This document shows positions 26,624-34,085 of a stretch of DNA of 64,000 nucleotides, in pieces; the first letter of the stretch is position 1, and every line of letters starts with the position of its first letter. The DNA is from CAVTWH01 sp963794685 (GTDB lineage: Bacteria; Actinomycetota; Actinomycetes; Mycobacteriales; Micromonosporaceae): positions 1 through 64,000 of the forward strand of contig CAWCFK010000025.1 in NCBI GenBank assembly GCA_963794685.1. The letters are read 5' to 3'. A program made the translations under genes and the position numbers. Below the pieces are notes generated by a model. It was given only the letters and a program-made list of their open reading frames with translations. It was not told the origin of the DNA and did not search any database.

Positions 26624-27349
26624 TCAGGACGCGATGGGGAGTGGACGATTCGCGGTGGCCGTCGCCTGGACGAACGCGACCGGCCCGGCGGCCAGGACGG
26701 TGACGGCCGCGACGTAGCCGGGGCCGGGACTCAGGTCGGCGATGGTGGACCGGCCCACCAGCTCGGGCCGGCCGACGAAGTCGAGCAGTCGGGCGGGCTG
26801 GTCCGGTGCGGAGACGGTGAGCATCGGCATCGGTACCCGCATGCCGTCCCCGGTCGCCTTGAGCACCGACTCCTTGCGACTCCAGGTGGTGAAGCAGGCG
26901 GCCAGCCGGTCCGGGCCGGGCGGTGGCAGCCGGTCCAACTCGGCCGGCGAGAGCACCCGGTCGGCTGCCCGGACCAGCGAGGAGACGGGGTTGACCCGCT
27001 CCACGTCGATGCCCACGTCGGCGCCCTCGCAGAGCGCCACCACGACGTGCCGGCCGGAGTGCGACACCGATACCCGCAGGTCGGTGCCGACGATGACCGG
27101 CTTGCCGTGCGGCCGCTCGCAGTCCGGGCAGTGGCGCTGCACCGGCACCTGGTGCGGGGCGATGCCGAGGTGGTCGGCGGCGGTGCGGCGCAGCAGGGCC
27201 ACGGCGACGGTGAAGCGGGCCCGATCCTCGCTGCGTCGCAGCGCGACCAGCCGCTGCCGTTCCGTATCGCTGAGGTAGCCCCGGTGCCGGTCGTCCACCT
27301 CGTCGGGGCTGGTCCAGTGAATGAAACAGGTGGTGGTGGGCGTGTTCAT
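26624..27349 (-). CDS. 4'-phosphopantetheinyl transferase, Sfp type
   Basis: A 241-residue enzyme that moves phosphopantetheine from CoA to the serine of carrier proteins. Signature blocks are LRVSVSHSGRHVVVALCEGA, DVGIDVERVNP (metal-binding Asp and Glu) and FTTWSRKESVLKATGDGM (WxxKES). Start is uncertain: ATG 27349 sits about 12 bases after GGAGGTGG, while ATG 27361 is too close to it. It is the natural activator of the ACP at 39332-39598 and of any carrier proteins beyond the window. Confidence 0.85.
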   Translation of the reverse strand: MNTPTTTCFIHWTSPDEVDDRHRGYLSDTERQRLVALRRSEDRARFTVAVALLRRTAADHLGIAPHQVPVQRHCPDCERPHGKPVIVGTDLRVSVSHSGRHVVVALCEGADVGIDVERVNPVSSLVRAADRVLSPAELDRLPPPGPDRLAACFTTWSRKESVLKATGDGMRVPMPMLTVSAPDQPARLLDFVGRPELVGRSTIADLSPGPGYVAAVTVLAAGPVAFVQATATANRPLPIAS

Positions 27350-27465
27350 CGGCCGGTCCATGCCACCTCCAGACAAGTGTGCTGCGTCCAGTCTGGCAGC
27401 CGGACGCGCCGCGTAGCCGTCCCGTAAATCGGTGACAGCTTCGGCGTACCTGCGGGCGGGCCCGG

Positions 27466-27920
27466 TCAGCTGCCCTGCTCCGGGGTGGGTTTCGGCTGGC
27501 CGGCGGGCGGTCGCCGGTGCCGTAGCCGCTGCTGTTGTGGGCCTCGAATTCTTTGCGGGCGCTGGTCAACCGGGCGTGACCTTTGGCAGTCATAAATACA
27601 TGGACCTGACGACGGTCGCTCGGGTGGGTTTCCCGGCGGATGCCGTCGGCGCGGGCCAGGCCGTCAAGTCGGCCGGTGAGTGCCCCGGAGGTGATGTTCA
27701 GTGCGTTTGCCAGTGCACCCGGGCCGGACTGGAACGGTGGGCCGAGTCGATCCAGCAGCGCCAGTACCTCCAGCTCCTGCAGGTTCTCGCCGGTCGCCCG
27801 GGCCAGTTCGGTGGCGGACTGGCCGATGCCGCGCATCCAGATGGTCAGATCGATGATCTGGTCGAGAAACGGCCGGGCCGGGTCGCCGTGGTCGTCGAGG
27901 TACTTCACGAGATCATCCAC
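27466..27920 (-). CDS. MarR-family regulator, C-terminus uncertain
   Basis: From the GTG at 27918-27920 the frame gives a winged helix-turn-helix: LQELEVLALLDRLGPPF, GALANALNITSGALTGRLDG (recognition helix), RETHPSDRRQVHVFMTAKGH (wing). After RLTSARKEFEA the frame continues without a stop through the phosphopantetheinyl transferase gene, which is implausible. Shifting frame near 27540 gives an end at 27466 with a PAGQPKPTPEQG tail. A one-base deletion is the simplest explanation. It probably controls its own promoter through the palindrome at 28006-28019. Confidence 0.65.
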
Positions 27921-28005
27921 GTTCGCCTCCTGCGAGCTCGGACGGGTTGGCGGAGGGTGTCCCAAGCCCGGCCTCACCACGCGTACAGCAAGTTTTACAA
28001 GTGAA

Positions 28006-28019
28006 TTGACTTCAGTCAA
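28006..28019. promoter_or_regulatory. TTGACT-tc-AGTCAA palindrome
   Basis: A perfect inverted repeat about 90 bp before the MarR start, of the size MarR dimers bind. The half-site TTGAC/GTCA(A/T) also appears at 24808-24822 and 28278-28292, which makes the MarR protein a candidate regulator of the kinase/regulator pair and of the 28348 gene. Confidence 0.5.
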
Positions 28020-28277
28020 GAAGCTCGTAATAGATGTCCGGCCCGACCGGATCCTGTCCGCATGCAGCGGGAAGGCCGCTCCGGCCAGCCGCGCGGCGGC
28101 TGTCGGCCAGCTCGGCCACCAACAACAGCGTACGCCGGGGTGAACGCCGTGGTAGGGGACTGACAGGTACCGGCCAGCCGACCATTCGCGCACGTCGCTG
28201 TAAACATCAGCCAAAATCTGTGCCATGACTGCCTGGGAACTAAGAGATTTCTAGCATTACTGCAGCTCAGCACGTAC

Positions 28278-28292
28278 TTGACAGGTAGTCAT
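28278..28292 (+). promoter_or_regulatory. TTGACAGGTAGTCAT promoter box
   Basis: Near-identical to the box at 24808-24822 (14 of 15 bases). It lies about 60 bp before the small secreted-protein gene at 28348. TTGACA can serve as the -35 hexamer; no strong -10 is seen. The neighbouring GTCATGAC is itself palindromic. Confidence 0.5.
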
Positions 28293-28347
28293 GACTCTGT
28301 CAGTCTTCCCTTAGCACGGCGGTCAACGACTACGAAAGGATCGAGAG

Positions 28348-28587
28348 ATGCGGATCTCACTTTTCATCGTGTTACTCCTCGGTGTCACGGTCGCAGGCGG
28401 TTTCGGCGCCGCACCACGGGTATCACACCGGCCGCTCGCCGGGACGGTCCAACGGGCTGCCGGCGGGATCCGGCCCTGGGACCCGACCACGAAGACGGCG
28501 GATCGCCGTGTTGCAAGCCCAGCTAACCTCGGGCCACGCGCACGGTTCCACCCGGCACCACCCGCAGCTGTCACACCCGGTCAGTAG
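28348..28587 (+). CDS. Small secreted peptide-like protein (79 aa)
   Basis: Starts at ATG after GAAAGGA. The leader RISLFIVLLLGVTVAGGFGA is hydrophobic, with possible cleavage after FGA or GAA. The mature part of about 55 residues is Pro/Arg/Ala-rich without cysteines. It has its own promoter box shared with the kinase/regulator pair. No family recognised. The coding case rests on the leader and ribosome site. Confidence 0.45.
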   Translation: MRISLFIVLLLGVTVAGGFGAAPRVSHRPLAGTVQRAAGGIRPWDPTTKTADRRVASPANLGPRARFHPAPPAAVTPGQ

Positions 28588-28674
28588 TCGTCGCAGTGGG
28601 GTGCGGCGCGACCGGTGACCCGAGCAAGGCTTCCGACATCCGCGCACGACGCGGATGATCCGGTTAGGAATTTC

Positions 28675-28746
28675 GACGCAGGTACGGTCGGCCCACGTCA
28701 TCGGCGCTGGCGAAGCCCGAGGACGGTGGCCGACCGTACCTGCGTC
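28675..28746. promoter_or_regulatory. Perfect 19-bp inverted repeat upstream of flavin reductase
   Basis: gacgcaggtacggtcggcc (28675-28693) and its exact reverse complement (28728-28746) enclose a 34-nt loop. It lies about 100 bp before the flavin reductase start. As RNA it would form a very stable stem; as DNA it could bind a dimeric regulator. Perfect conservation over 19 bp is not expected by chance. Confidence 0.6.
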
Positions 28747-28844
28747 TGCGGCGGCTCGGGGGCGGTTGGTCGGCAGGCGTGTAGAGGCGGCGTCGATCGC
28801 AGCTTGAGCCGGTCGGCGTAGGCATATCCCATGGAGTACCGCCG

Positions 28845-29363
28845 ATGACCGAGATGATGACGCGCCCGCTCCCGCTGGAGGAGTTCCGGGCGATGATGTG
28901 TACCTTCCCGACCGGCGTCGCGGTGGTCACCACCTTCGACCGGTCCGGCGCTCCGTGCGGGACAACCTGCTCGTCGGTCGTCTCCGTCACGCTGCAGCCA
29001 CCTACCCTGCTGGTCTGCCTCAAGGACGGCAGTCCGACCCTGGACGCCGTGCTGAGTACCGGCATCTTCACCGTGAACCTGCTGCACGGGCAGGCCCGCC
29101 GTACGGCGGAGACGTTCGCCGCTGCCGGCGACCGGTTCGCCCGGGTGTCCTGGGCGTACATCGGCGCCGACGGTGGGCCGCACCTGGTCGGGGACGCGCA
29201 CGCGATCGCCGACTGCCGGCTGGTCCGGGCCGAGCGGGTGGGCGACCACACCGTCCTGTTCGGAGAGGTCAGCCGGATCACCGAACGCCCCGGCCCGCCC
29301 CCGCTGCTGTACGGCCTGCGCCGCTACGGCAGCTGGCCCGCCGACGCCCCGCCCGCCCCGTAA
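28845..29363 (+). CDS. Flavin reductase (HpaC/ActVB-like)
   Basis: A 172-residue NAD(P)H:flavin oxidoreductase. The FMN-binding domain shows LEEFRAMMCTFPTGVAVVTT, TCSSVVSVTLQPPTLLVCL, TGIFTVNLLHGQARRTAETF and HTVLFGEVSRITE. These small enzymes supply reduced FMN or FAD to two-component monooxygenases, so a partner could be the luciferase-like enzyme at 38150. The ATG at 28845 is preceded by GGAG. It is convergent with the first glycosyltransferase. Confidence 0.85.
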   Translation: MTEMMTRPLPLEEFRAMMCTFPTGVAVVTTFDRSGAPCGTTCSSVVSVTLQPPTLLVCLKDGSPTLDAVLSTGIFTVNLLHGQARRTAETFAAAGDRFARVSWAYIGADGGPHLVGDAHAIADCRLVRAERVGDHTVLFGEVSRITERPGPPPLLYGLRRYGSWPADAPPAP

Positions 29364-29425
29364 CAACCGCCCGCCCGGTAACCGCGCCTGCCCGGCGGCC
29401 CGGACGGCAGCGCCCCGGCAGCCCC

Positions 29426-29490
29426 GGATAGCGGCCGGCTCGGGATAGCGGCCGGCTGGGACGGGATAGCGGCCGGCCCGGGATGGCGGC
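29426..29490. repeat. Tandem repeat of ggatagcggccggc
   Basis: Three near-identical copies at 29426, 29443 and 29464, then a diverged fourth (ggatggcggcgggc) at 29481, with unit lengths of 17-21 bp. It lies between two convergent genes. Confidence 0.7.
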
Positions 29491-29491
29491 G

Positions 29492-29540
29492 GGCCGGGCG
29501 GCAGTGACTGTGGTGGTTGCCGCAGAGCTGCCGCCCGGCC
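29492..29540. terminator. Bidirectional hairpin between convergent genes
   Basis: ggccgggcggcag (29492-29504) pairs perfectly with ctgccgcccggcc (29528-29540) across a 23-nt loop. It is just after the corrected stop of the glycosyltransferase at 29546, which supports that stop position. Confidence 0.6.
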
Positions 29541-29545
29541 TGTGG

Positions 29546-30737
29546 CTATGCGGCGAGCGGCAGGTCGTCGCCCTCGGCCAGCGCCGTCAGCACCGGCACG
29601 TACGCCGACGGGGGCGGCTGCCGGTGCAGCTCGGTGGCCAGTTCCCCGGCTGCGACCCGGTAGCCCGGCTGGTCGAGCAGGTCGGTGACGGCGGCCCGGA
29701 TGGCGGCCGGGTCGGCCTGCGATTCGATGTCGTCCAGGCACTCGTCCCGCGCCCCGGCTGGTCAGCCGCTCGCCCGTGATGACCTGCAACGGCGCCTGTG
29801 GCAGCAGGAGCTGGGGCAGGCCGTACGCGGTGGCGGTCAGCGTGGTGCCCGCGCCACCGTGGTGCACGGCGGCGGCGCAGGTGGACAGGAACAGGTTGAG
29901 CGGGGCCGGGTCGACGAAGCGGACCTGCCGGGGCGGCTTGGCCAGCTGTGGGCGGTGCGCCGGATCCACCGTCACCACGAACTCGGTGTCCGCGATGTCG
30001 GCGACCCCGGCGGCGATGGTGTCGACCAGCGAGGTACCCAGGATGGTCGCGGTCCGGCTGCCCAGCGTCACGCATACCCGCCGGTCCGCCCGCCGGTCCG
30101 CGACCCAGGCCGGGACGGGGGCCGCGCCGTTGGCCGCGACATACCGGATGGACCGGGCCGGGGCCAGGTCGGGCTGGCGCAGGCTGGGCGGCGTCGGGTC
30201 GAGGATCAGGTCCGGGACGGCCAGGCCACCGGCCCAGCCGACCGAGGCGCAGCAGTCGGCCAGCGCCTCGTCGGCGTGCGCGAGCACGTCGTCGCTGATC
30301 GAGTCCACTCCCCAGCGGTGCTGGACCAGCGGCACACCGAGCGCCGCCGCGACGATCTGCCCGGTGAACTCCAGCGGGTCGCTGACGATCAGGTCCGGCC
30401 GCCAGTTCCGGGCCACCGCAAGGGTTTCGGCCAGTACCTCGCCGACGCGTTCGCGCCACACCGGCTTGAGCTTCGCCACCGGCGGCACGATCTTCGTGCC
30501 CGCCTTCGGCAGGGGCCGGGCGCCGGCCGGGCGCTGGCGGCGCTGCTCCACGTCGTCGTACGCCGCGCCGACCACAAACATCGACAGACCGGCGGTGGCG
30601 GCGGCCGGGGCCAGGTTGGGTCGGCCGACCACCCGTACCTCGTGACCGGCCGCCTTGAGCGCCCAGGCCAGCGGGATGATCGGAGTCAGGTGGGTGGGGA
30701 TGGGGCTCACTGCGAGGAGTACCCGCACCTCACTCAC
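29546..30737 (-). CDS. Glycosyltransferase GT1 family, no. 1 (frameshifted)
   Basis: A GT-B enzyme of about 396 residues attaching an activated deoxysugar to a small-molecule acceptor. The N-domain starts VRVLLAVSPIPTHLTPIIPL; the C-domain donor site has CVTLGSRTATILG and AAVHHGGAGTTLTATAYGLP (HHGGAGT) and LLPQAPLQVITGERL. After GERLTSRGAG the frame is lost at about 29745. One base fewer restores CLDDIESQADPAAIRAAVTD, ending DDLPLAA at 29546. The given frame instead runs to 28698 through unrelated sequence. The GTG start (30735-30737) overlaps the end of glycosyltransferase 2 by GTGAGTGA. Confidence 0.8.
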
Positions 30738-31870
30738 CCGCCCCGGCGAGCTGCTCCAGCCGCGCCACGTAGGCGGCGGGGCTCGGTGCGGCGGCTATCT
30801 CGGCGCTGAGTTTCTGGGCGGCTGCCCGGAAACCGGGCTCGTCCAGTACCCGGGTCAGCGCGGTGCGGACGGTGCTCCCGGTCGGCCTGGGAAGCGCTGT
30901 CGAGGACGGCCAGACCCGCGCCGCAGGCGGCGATCCGGTCGGCCGCCGGCAGCACCGCGTTGGACTGCGGCAGCACCACCTGGGGTACGCCGTAGCTCGT
31001 CGAAGTCAGCGTGGTGCCCGCGCCGCCGTGGTGGACCACCGCGTCGCAGGTACCCATGAACAGCTCCAACGGCACCGGGTCGACCAGCCGCACCGGTCCG
31101 CCCACCGTGCCCAGTTGGGCCTGCGCCGCCGCGTCCACGGTGACCACCACCTCCAGGTCCGGCACGCCGGCCGCCGCCGCGATGATCTGCCGGACCACGT
31201 CGACGCCGCCGACCGCAGTCGTCAGGCTGCCCAGCGACACCGCCACCCGGCGCTCCGCCCACTTGTCGGCCACCCACGACGGCACCGTGCCGACCCCGTT
31301 GCTGGGCACGAAGCGCAGCGGCTCGGCCGGCACCAGGCCGGGTACCTGGAGGCTGGCCGGGCACGGGTCAACCACCACCGTCGGGAGTGGAATGTCGGGC
31401 AGGTCGAAGTGCCGGGCGTAGATCGACAGCATCCGCCGGCCGTCCTCCCACGCGCCGTCGGCGAGCAGGTCCACGCCGTAGCGGTGGTGCAGTACCGGGA
31501 TGCCGAGCACCGCGCCGATGATCAGCGAGCTGTACTCCAGCCGGTCCGCGACGATCGCGTCGGCGCCCCAGTCGCGGGCGATGTCCAGGTACGCGGTGGT
31601 GGTGTAGCGGGCGTGCATCGCCCACGGGCGGGCGTGGCTGCCGCGGACCGCACCGGCCGGTACGCCGACCGGCATGCCCGCCATCAGGTCGGTGACGTGG
31701 TAGTGCGGCCCGACGACCGCGATCGACAGGCCGGCAGCCGTGGCGGCCGGGGTGATGTCCGGTTGGCCGGCCACCAGTACCTCGTGGCCGGCGCCCCGCA
31801 GCGCCCAGGCCAGCGGGACCATCGTGGTGAAGTGTGAGGGTACGGGCGTGGTCAGGAAGAGAACGCGCAT
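30730..31870 (-). CDS. Glycosyltransferase GT1 family, no. 2 (frameshifted)
   Basis: A GT-B enzyme of about 379 residues from the ATG at 31868-31870 (MRVLFLTTPVPSHFTTMVPL). Donor-site motifs are VAVSLGSLTTAVGG and AVVHHGGAGTTLTSTSYGVP. At about 30875, after SQADRE, one extra base destroys the C-terminus. Removing it gives TVRTALTRVLDEPGFRAAAQ, ending EQLAGAGE with a stop at 30730, which fits the length of its neighbours. It is upstream of and coupled to glycosyltransferase 1, and divergent from glycosyltransferase 3. Confidence 0.8.
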
Positions 31871-31928
31871 AGCCGCAGACTGCGGTACCGGCGTCGAACG
31901 GGGCTCGCGGACCAGTGGACGGCCAGGT

Positions 31929-31957
31929 TCGAGCCTGCCCCGACCTCGGATCGAGCC
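31929..31957 (+). promoter_or_regulatory. SARP-type heptamer repeat, 22-bp spacing
   Basis: TCGAGCC at 31929-31935 and again at 31951-31957, exactly 22 bp apart (two helical turns). A weaker middle copy, CCGACCT, lies at 31940. SARP activators bind heptamers of the TCGAG/TCAAG kind at 11- or 22-bp spacing overlapping the -35 region. It is 52 bp before the glycosyltransferase 3 start. Confidence 0.6.
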
Positions 31958-32008
31958 GACCCGCCGAGGATCTGCGTGTCCGGTCCCGACGGCTCCCGGG
32001 GATGTCGC

Positions 32009-33229
32009 ATGCGCGTGCTGTTCACCGTCTCCGCCTGGCGCGGCCACTACTACCCGATGGTCCCGGTGGCCTGGGCGCTGCAGGCGGCCGGGCACGACGT
32101 CCGGGTCGCCTGTGCCGCCTCGGAATCCGGCCACCTGCGGGCCGCCGGGCTGGTCCCGGTGCCGGTGCTGCACCAGCTGGACATGCTGCTGCACGCCCGG
32201 TTCAACAACGCGATGCTCGGGTACGCCCGGCTGTGGCAGTACCCGACGCCGCCACCGGACCCGGTCACCGGCGCGGACACCGACGACGCCGGCCAGCGGG
32301 GACTGCCCAAGCTGCTGCGCGAGGTGCTGCCCCGGATGGAGCAGGCGCAGCGGGACAGCGCCGCCGGGGTGGTCGCCTTCGCCCGCGACTGGCGACCGGA
32401 GCTGGTCGTGTACGACCTGCTCAGTACCGAGGGGCTGCTGGTCGGCGGGCTCACCGGGGTACCCGCGGTGCTGCATCTGTGGGGCCCGGTCGGTACCCAC
32501 GAGCCCGGCCTCGACCTGATCCCGAAGGACCACGCCCGGGTGTTCCACGCGCACGGGCTGCCGCCGCCGCACGCCGACCAGATCAGCCACGTCCTCGACC
32601 CGTGCCCGCCCGGCGTCCGGCCGCAGTCGCGGGCCGACCGCATCCCGGTGCGCTTCGTCCCCTACAACGGGCCGGGCGCGCACACCGCCGCCCCACCACC
32701 GGGGCGTCGACCGCGGGTCTGCCTGATCTGGGGCAACTCCACCGCGAAGATCTTCGGGCAGCGGGTGTTCGCCGGCCCCAAGCTGCTGGCCGCGCTCGCC
32801 GGTCTCAGCGTCGACGTGGACCTGGTCGCCAACCGCGCCGACGTCGACGCGCTCGGTCCGCTGCCGGCGAACGTGACGGTGCGCGAGAACGTGCCGCTGC
32901 ACCTGGTGCTGCCCGGCTGCGCGCTGGTCATCCACCACGGCGGCGCGGGCTCCACGATGACCGCGCTGGCCGCCGGGGTACCGCAGTTGGCCATCCCGCA
33001 CGGGCTCGACCAGTTCCTCATCGGTGGCCGGATCGAGGCGGCGGGTGCCGGTCGGTGCCTGCCCAACTACGCCTGTGACGCGGCGGACGTGACGGCCGCG
33101 GTGTCCGAGATGCTGGCCGACCGCCGCTACGCCGACGGCGCTGCCGCGCTGGCCGAGCAGTCGGCGCAGTTGCCGGCCCCCAACGACATCGTCGACAACC
33201 TGGCGGCGCTCGCCGCCGGGAGCAGGTAA
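32009..33229 (+). CDS. Glycosyltransferase GT1 family, no. 3
   Basis: A 406-residue GT-B enzyme. The start is taken at the ATG of MRVLFTVSAWRGHYYPMVPV; GTG 31976 would add 11 residues. The acceptor domain has VVYDLLSTEGLLVGGLTGVP; the donor side has VCLIWGNSTAKIFG, LVIHHGGAGSTMTALAAGVP and LAIPHGLDQFLIGGRIE. The gene is intact. The sequence pattern is like glycosyltransferases 4 and 5, indicating duplication within the cluster. Confidence 0.85.
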   Translation: MRVLFTVSAWRGHYYPMVPVAWALQAAGHDVRVACAASESGHLRAAGLVPVPVLHQLDMLLHARFNNAMLGYARLWQYPTPPPDPVTGADTDDAGQRGLPKLLREVLPRMEQAQRDSAAGVVAFARDWRPELVVYDLLSTEGLLVGGLTGVPAVLHLWGPVGTHEPGLDLIPKDHARVFHAHGLPPPHADQISHVLDPCPPGVRPQSRADRIPVRFVPYNGPGAHTAAPPPGRRPRVCLIWGNSTAKIFGQRVFAGPKLLAALAGLSVDVDLVANRADVDALGPLPANVTVRENVPLHLVLPGCALVIHHGGAGSTMTALAAGVPQLAIPHGLDQFLIGGRIEAAGAGRCLPNYACDAADVTAAVSEMLADRRYADGAAALAEQSAQLPAPNDIVDNLAALAAGSR

Positions 33230-33254
33230 CACCGGCAGGAGAAGGGCAGGGCTG

Positions 33255-33995
33255 ATGGGAGTACTCGAAGACCGGGTGGTGCTCGTCTCGGGCGCGGCAC
33301 GCGGCCAGGGCGAGGCGATGGCGCGCCGGTTCGTCGCGGAGGGGGCGCAGGTCGTACTCGGCGACATCCGCGACGACGAGGGCAAGGCGGTCGCCGACGA
33401 ACTCGGCGAGCAGGCCACCTACGTGCACCTGGACGTGCGCCTGGAGGAGCACTGGGCCGATGCCGTACGCGTCGCGCAGCAGCGCTACGGCAAGCTCGAC
33501 GGGCTGGTCAACAACGCCGGCATCCTGCACACCGCGACCCTGGAGCAGACCACCGCCGCCGACTTCATGGAGGTGGTGGAGGTAAACCAGCTCGGGGTGT
33601 TCCTCGGCATGAAGGTGGCCATCCCGGCGCTGCGGGCGGCCGGCAGGGGGACCATCGTGAACGTGTCCTCGATCGACGGCCGGACCGGGATGCGTTCGGT
33701 GGGCGCGTACTGCGCGTCCAAGTACGCCGTGGTGGGGCTGACGAAGGTGGCCGCGATGGAGTTGGGCGGCGCGGGCATCCGGGTCAACGCGATGTGCCCC
33801 GGCGTCATCCAGACGCCAATGCTGCCGGACTATCCGCCGCCGCTGGTGGAGTACATCAAGGAGAAGATCCCGCTGCACCGGTTCGGCACCGCGGCCGAGT
33901 CGGCGGCCCTCGCGCTCTTCCTGACCAGCGAGGAGTCGTCGTACTGCACGGGCGGCGAGTTCGTCTTCGACGGCGGCTGGACGGCCGGCGTCTGA
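33255..33995 (+). CDS. Short-chain dehydrogenase/reductase (classical SDR)
   Basis: A 246-residue NAD(P)-dependent oxidoreductase. The coenzyme site is VLVSGAARGQGEAMARRF, then LVNNAGIL. The catalytic Ser is in IVNVSSIDGRTG, and Tyr and Lys are in GAYCASKYAVVG. The end is SSYCTGGEFVFDGGW. The ATG follows AGGAGAAGGGCAGGG, 25 bp after glycosyltransferase 3, so they are in one operon that ends at the terminator at 34009. It could act on the aglycone or on a sugar. Confidence 0.88.
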   Translation: MGVLEDRVVLVSGAARGQGEAMARRFVAEGAQVVLGDIRDDEGKAVADELGEQATYVHLDVRLEEHWADAVRVAQQRYGKLDGLVNNAGILHTATLEQTTAADFMEVVEVNQLGVFLGMKVAIPALRAAGRGTIVNVSSIDGRTGMRSVGAYCASKYAVVGLTKVAAMELGGAGIRVNAMCPGVIQTPMLPDYPPPLVEYIKEKIPLHRFGTAAESAALALFLTSEESSYCTGGEFVFDGGWTAGV

Positions 33996-34008
33996 ACGCG
34001 CAGACCGA

Positions 34009-34042
34009 AGGAGGCCGGGACCAAATGGTCCCGGCCTCCTTT
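34009..34042. terminator. Strong hairpin terminator after SDR
   Basis: aggaggccgggacc and ggtcccggcctcct form a perfect 14-bp stem with an AAAT loop followed by TT. It separates the convergent SDR and glycosyltransferase 4 genes. Confidence 0.85.
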
Positions 34043-34085
34043 GCGTCGGCCACTTGGGCGCGACTCAGGTCGGCGTCGGCGTGGC

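Noticed and set aside
26574..28226. A 550-residue MarR-containing protein
   Set aside because: Beyond the winged helix the frame is out of phase through the phosphopantetheinyl transferase gene; a one-base deletion near 27540 explains it better.
28016..28273. An 85-codon minus-strand frame upstream of MarR
   Set aside because: No ribosome site, no recognisable family, and it covers the MarR operator and the 28278 promoter region.
30734..33418. An 894-residue frame containing glycosyltransferase 2
   Set aside because: Only the last part, from the ATG at 31870, is glycosyltransferase; the N-terminal 500 residues are the antisense shadow of glycosyltransferase 3.
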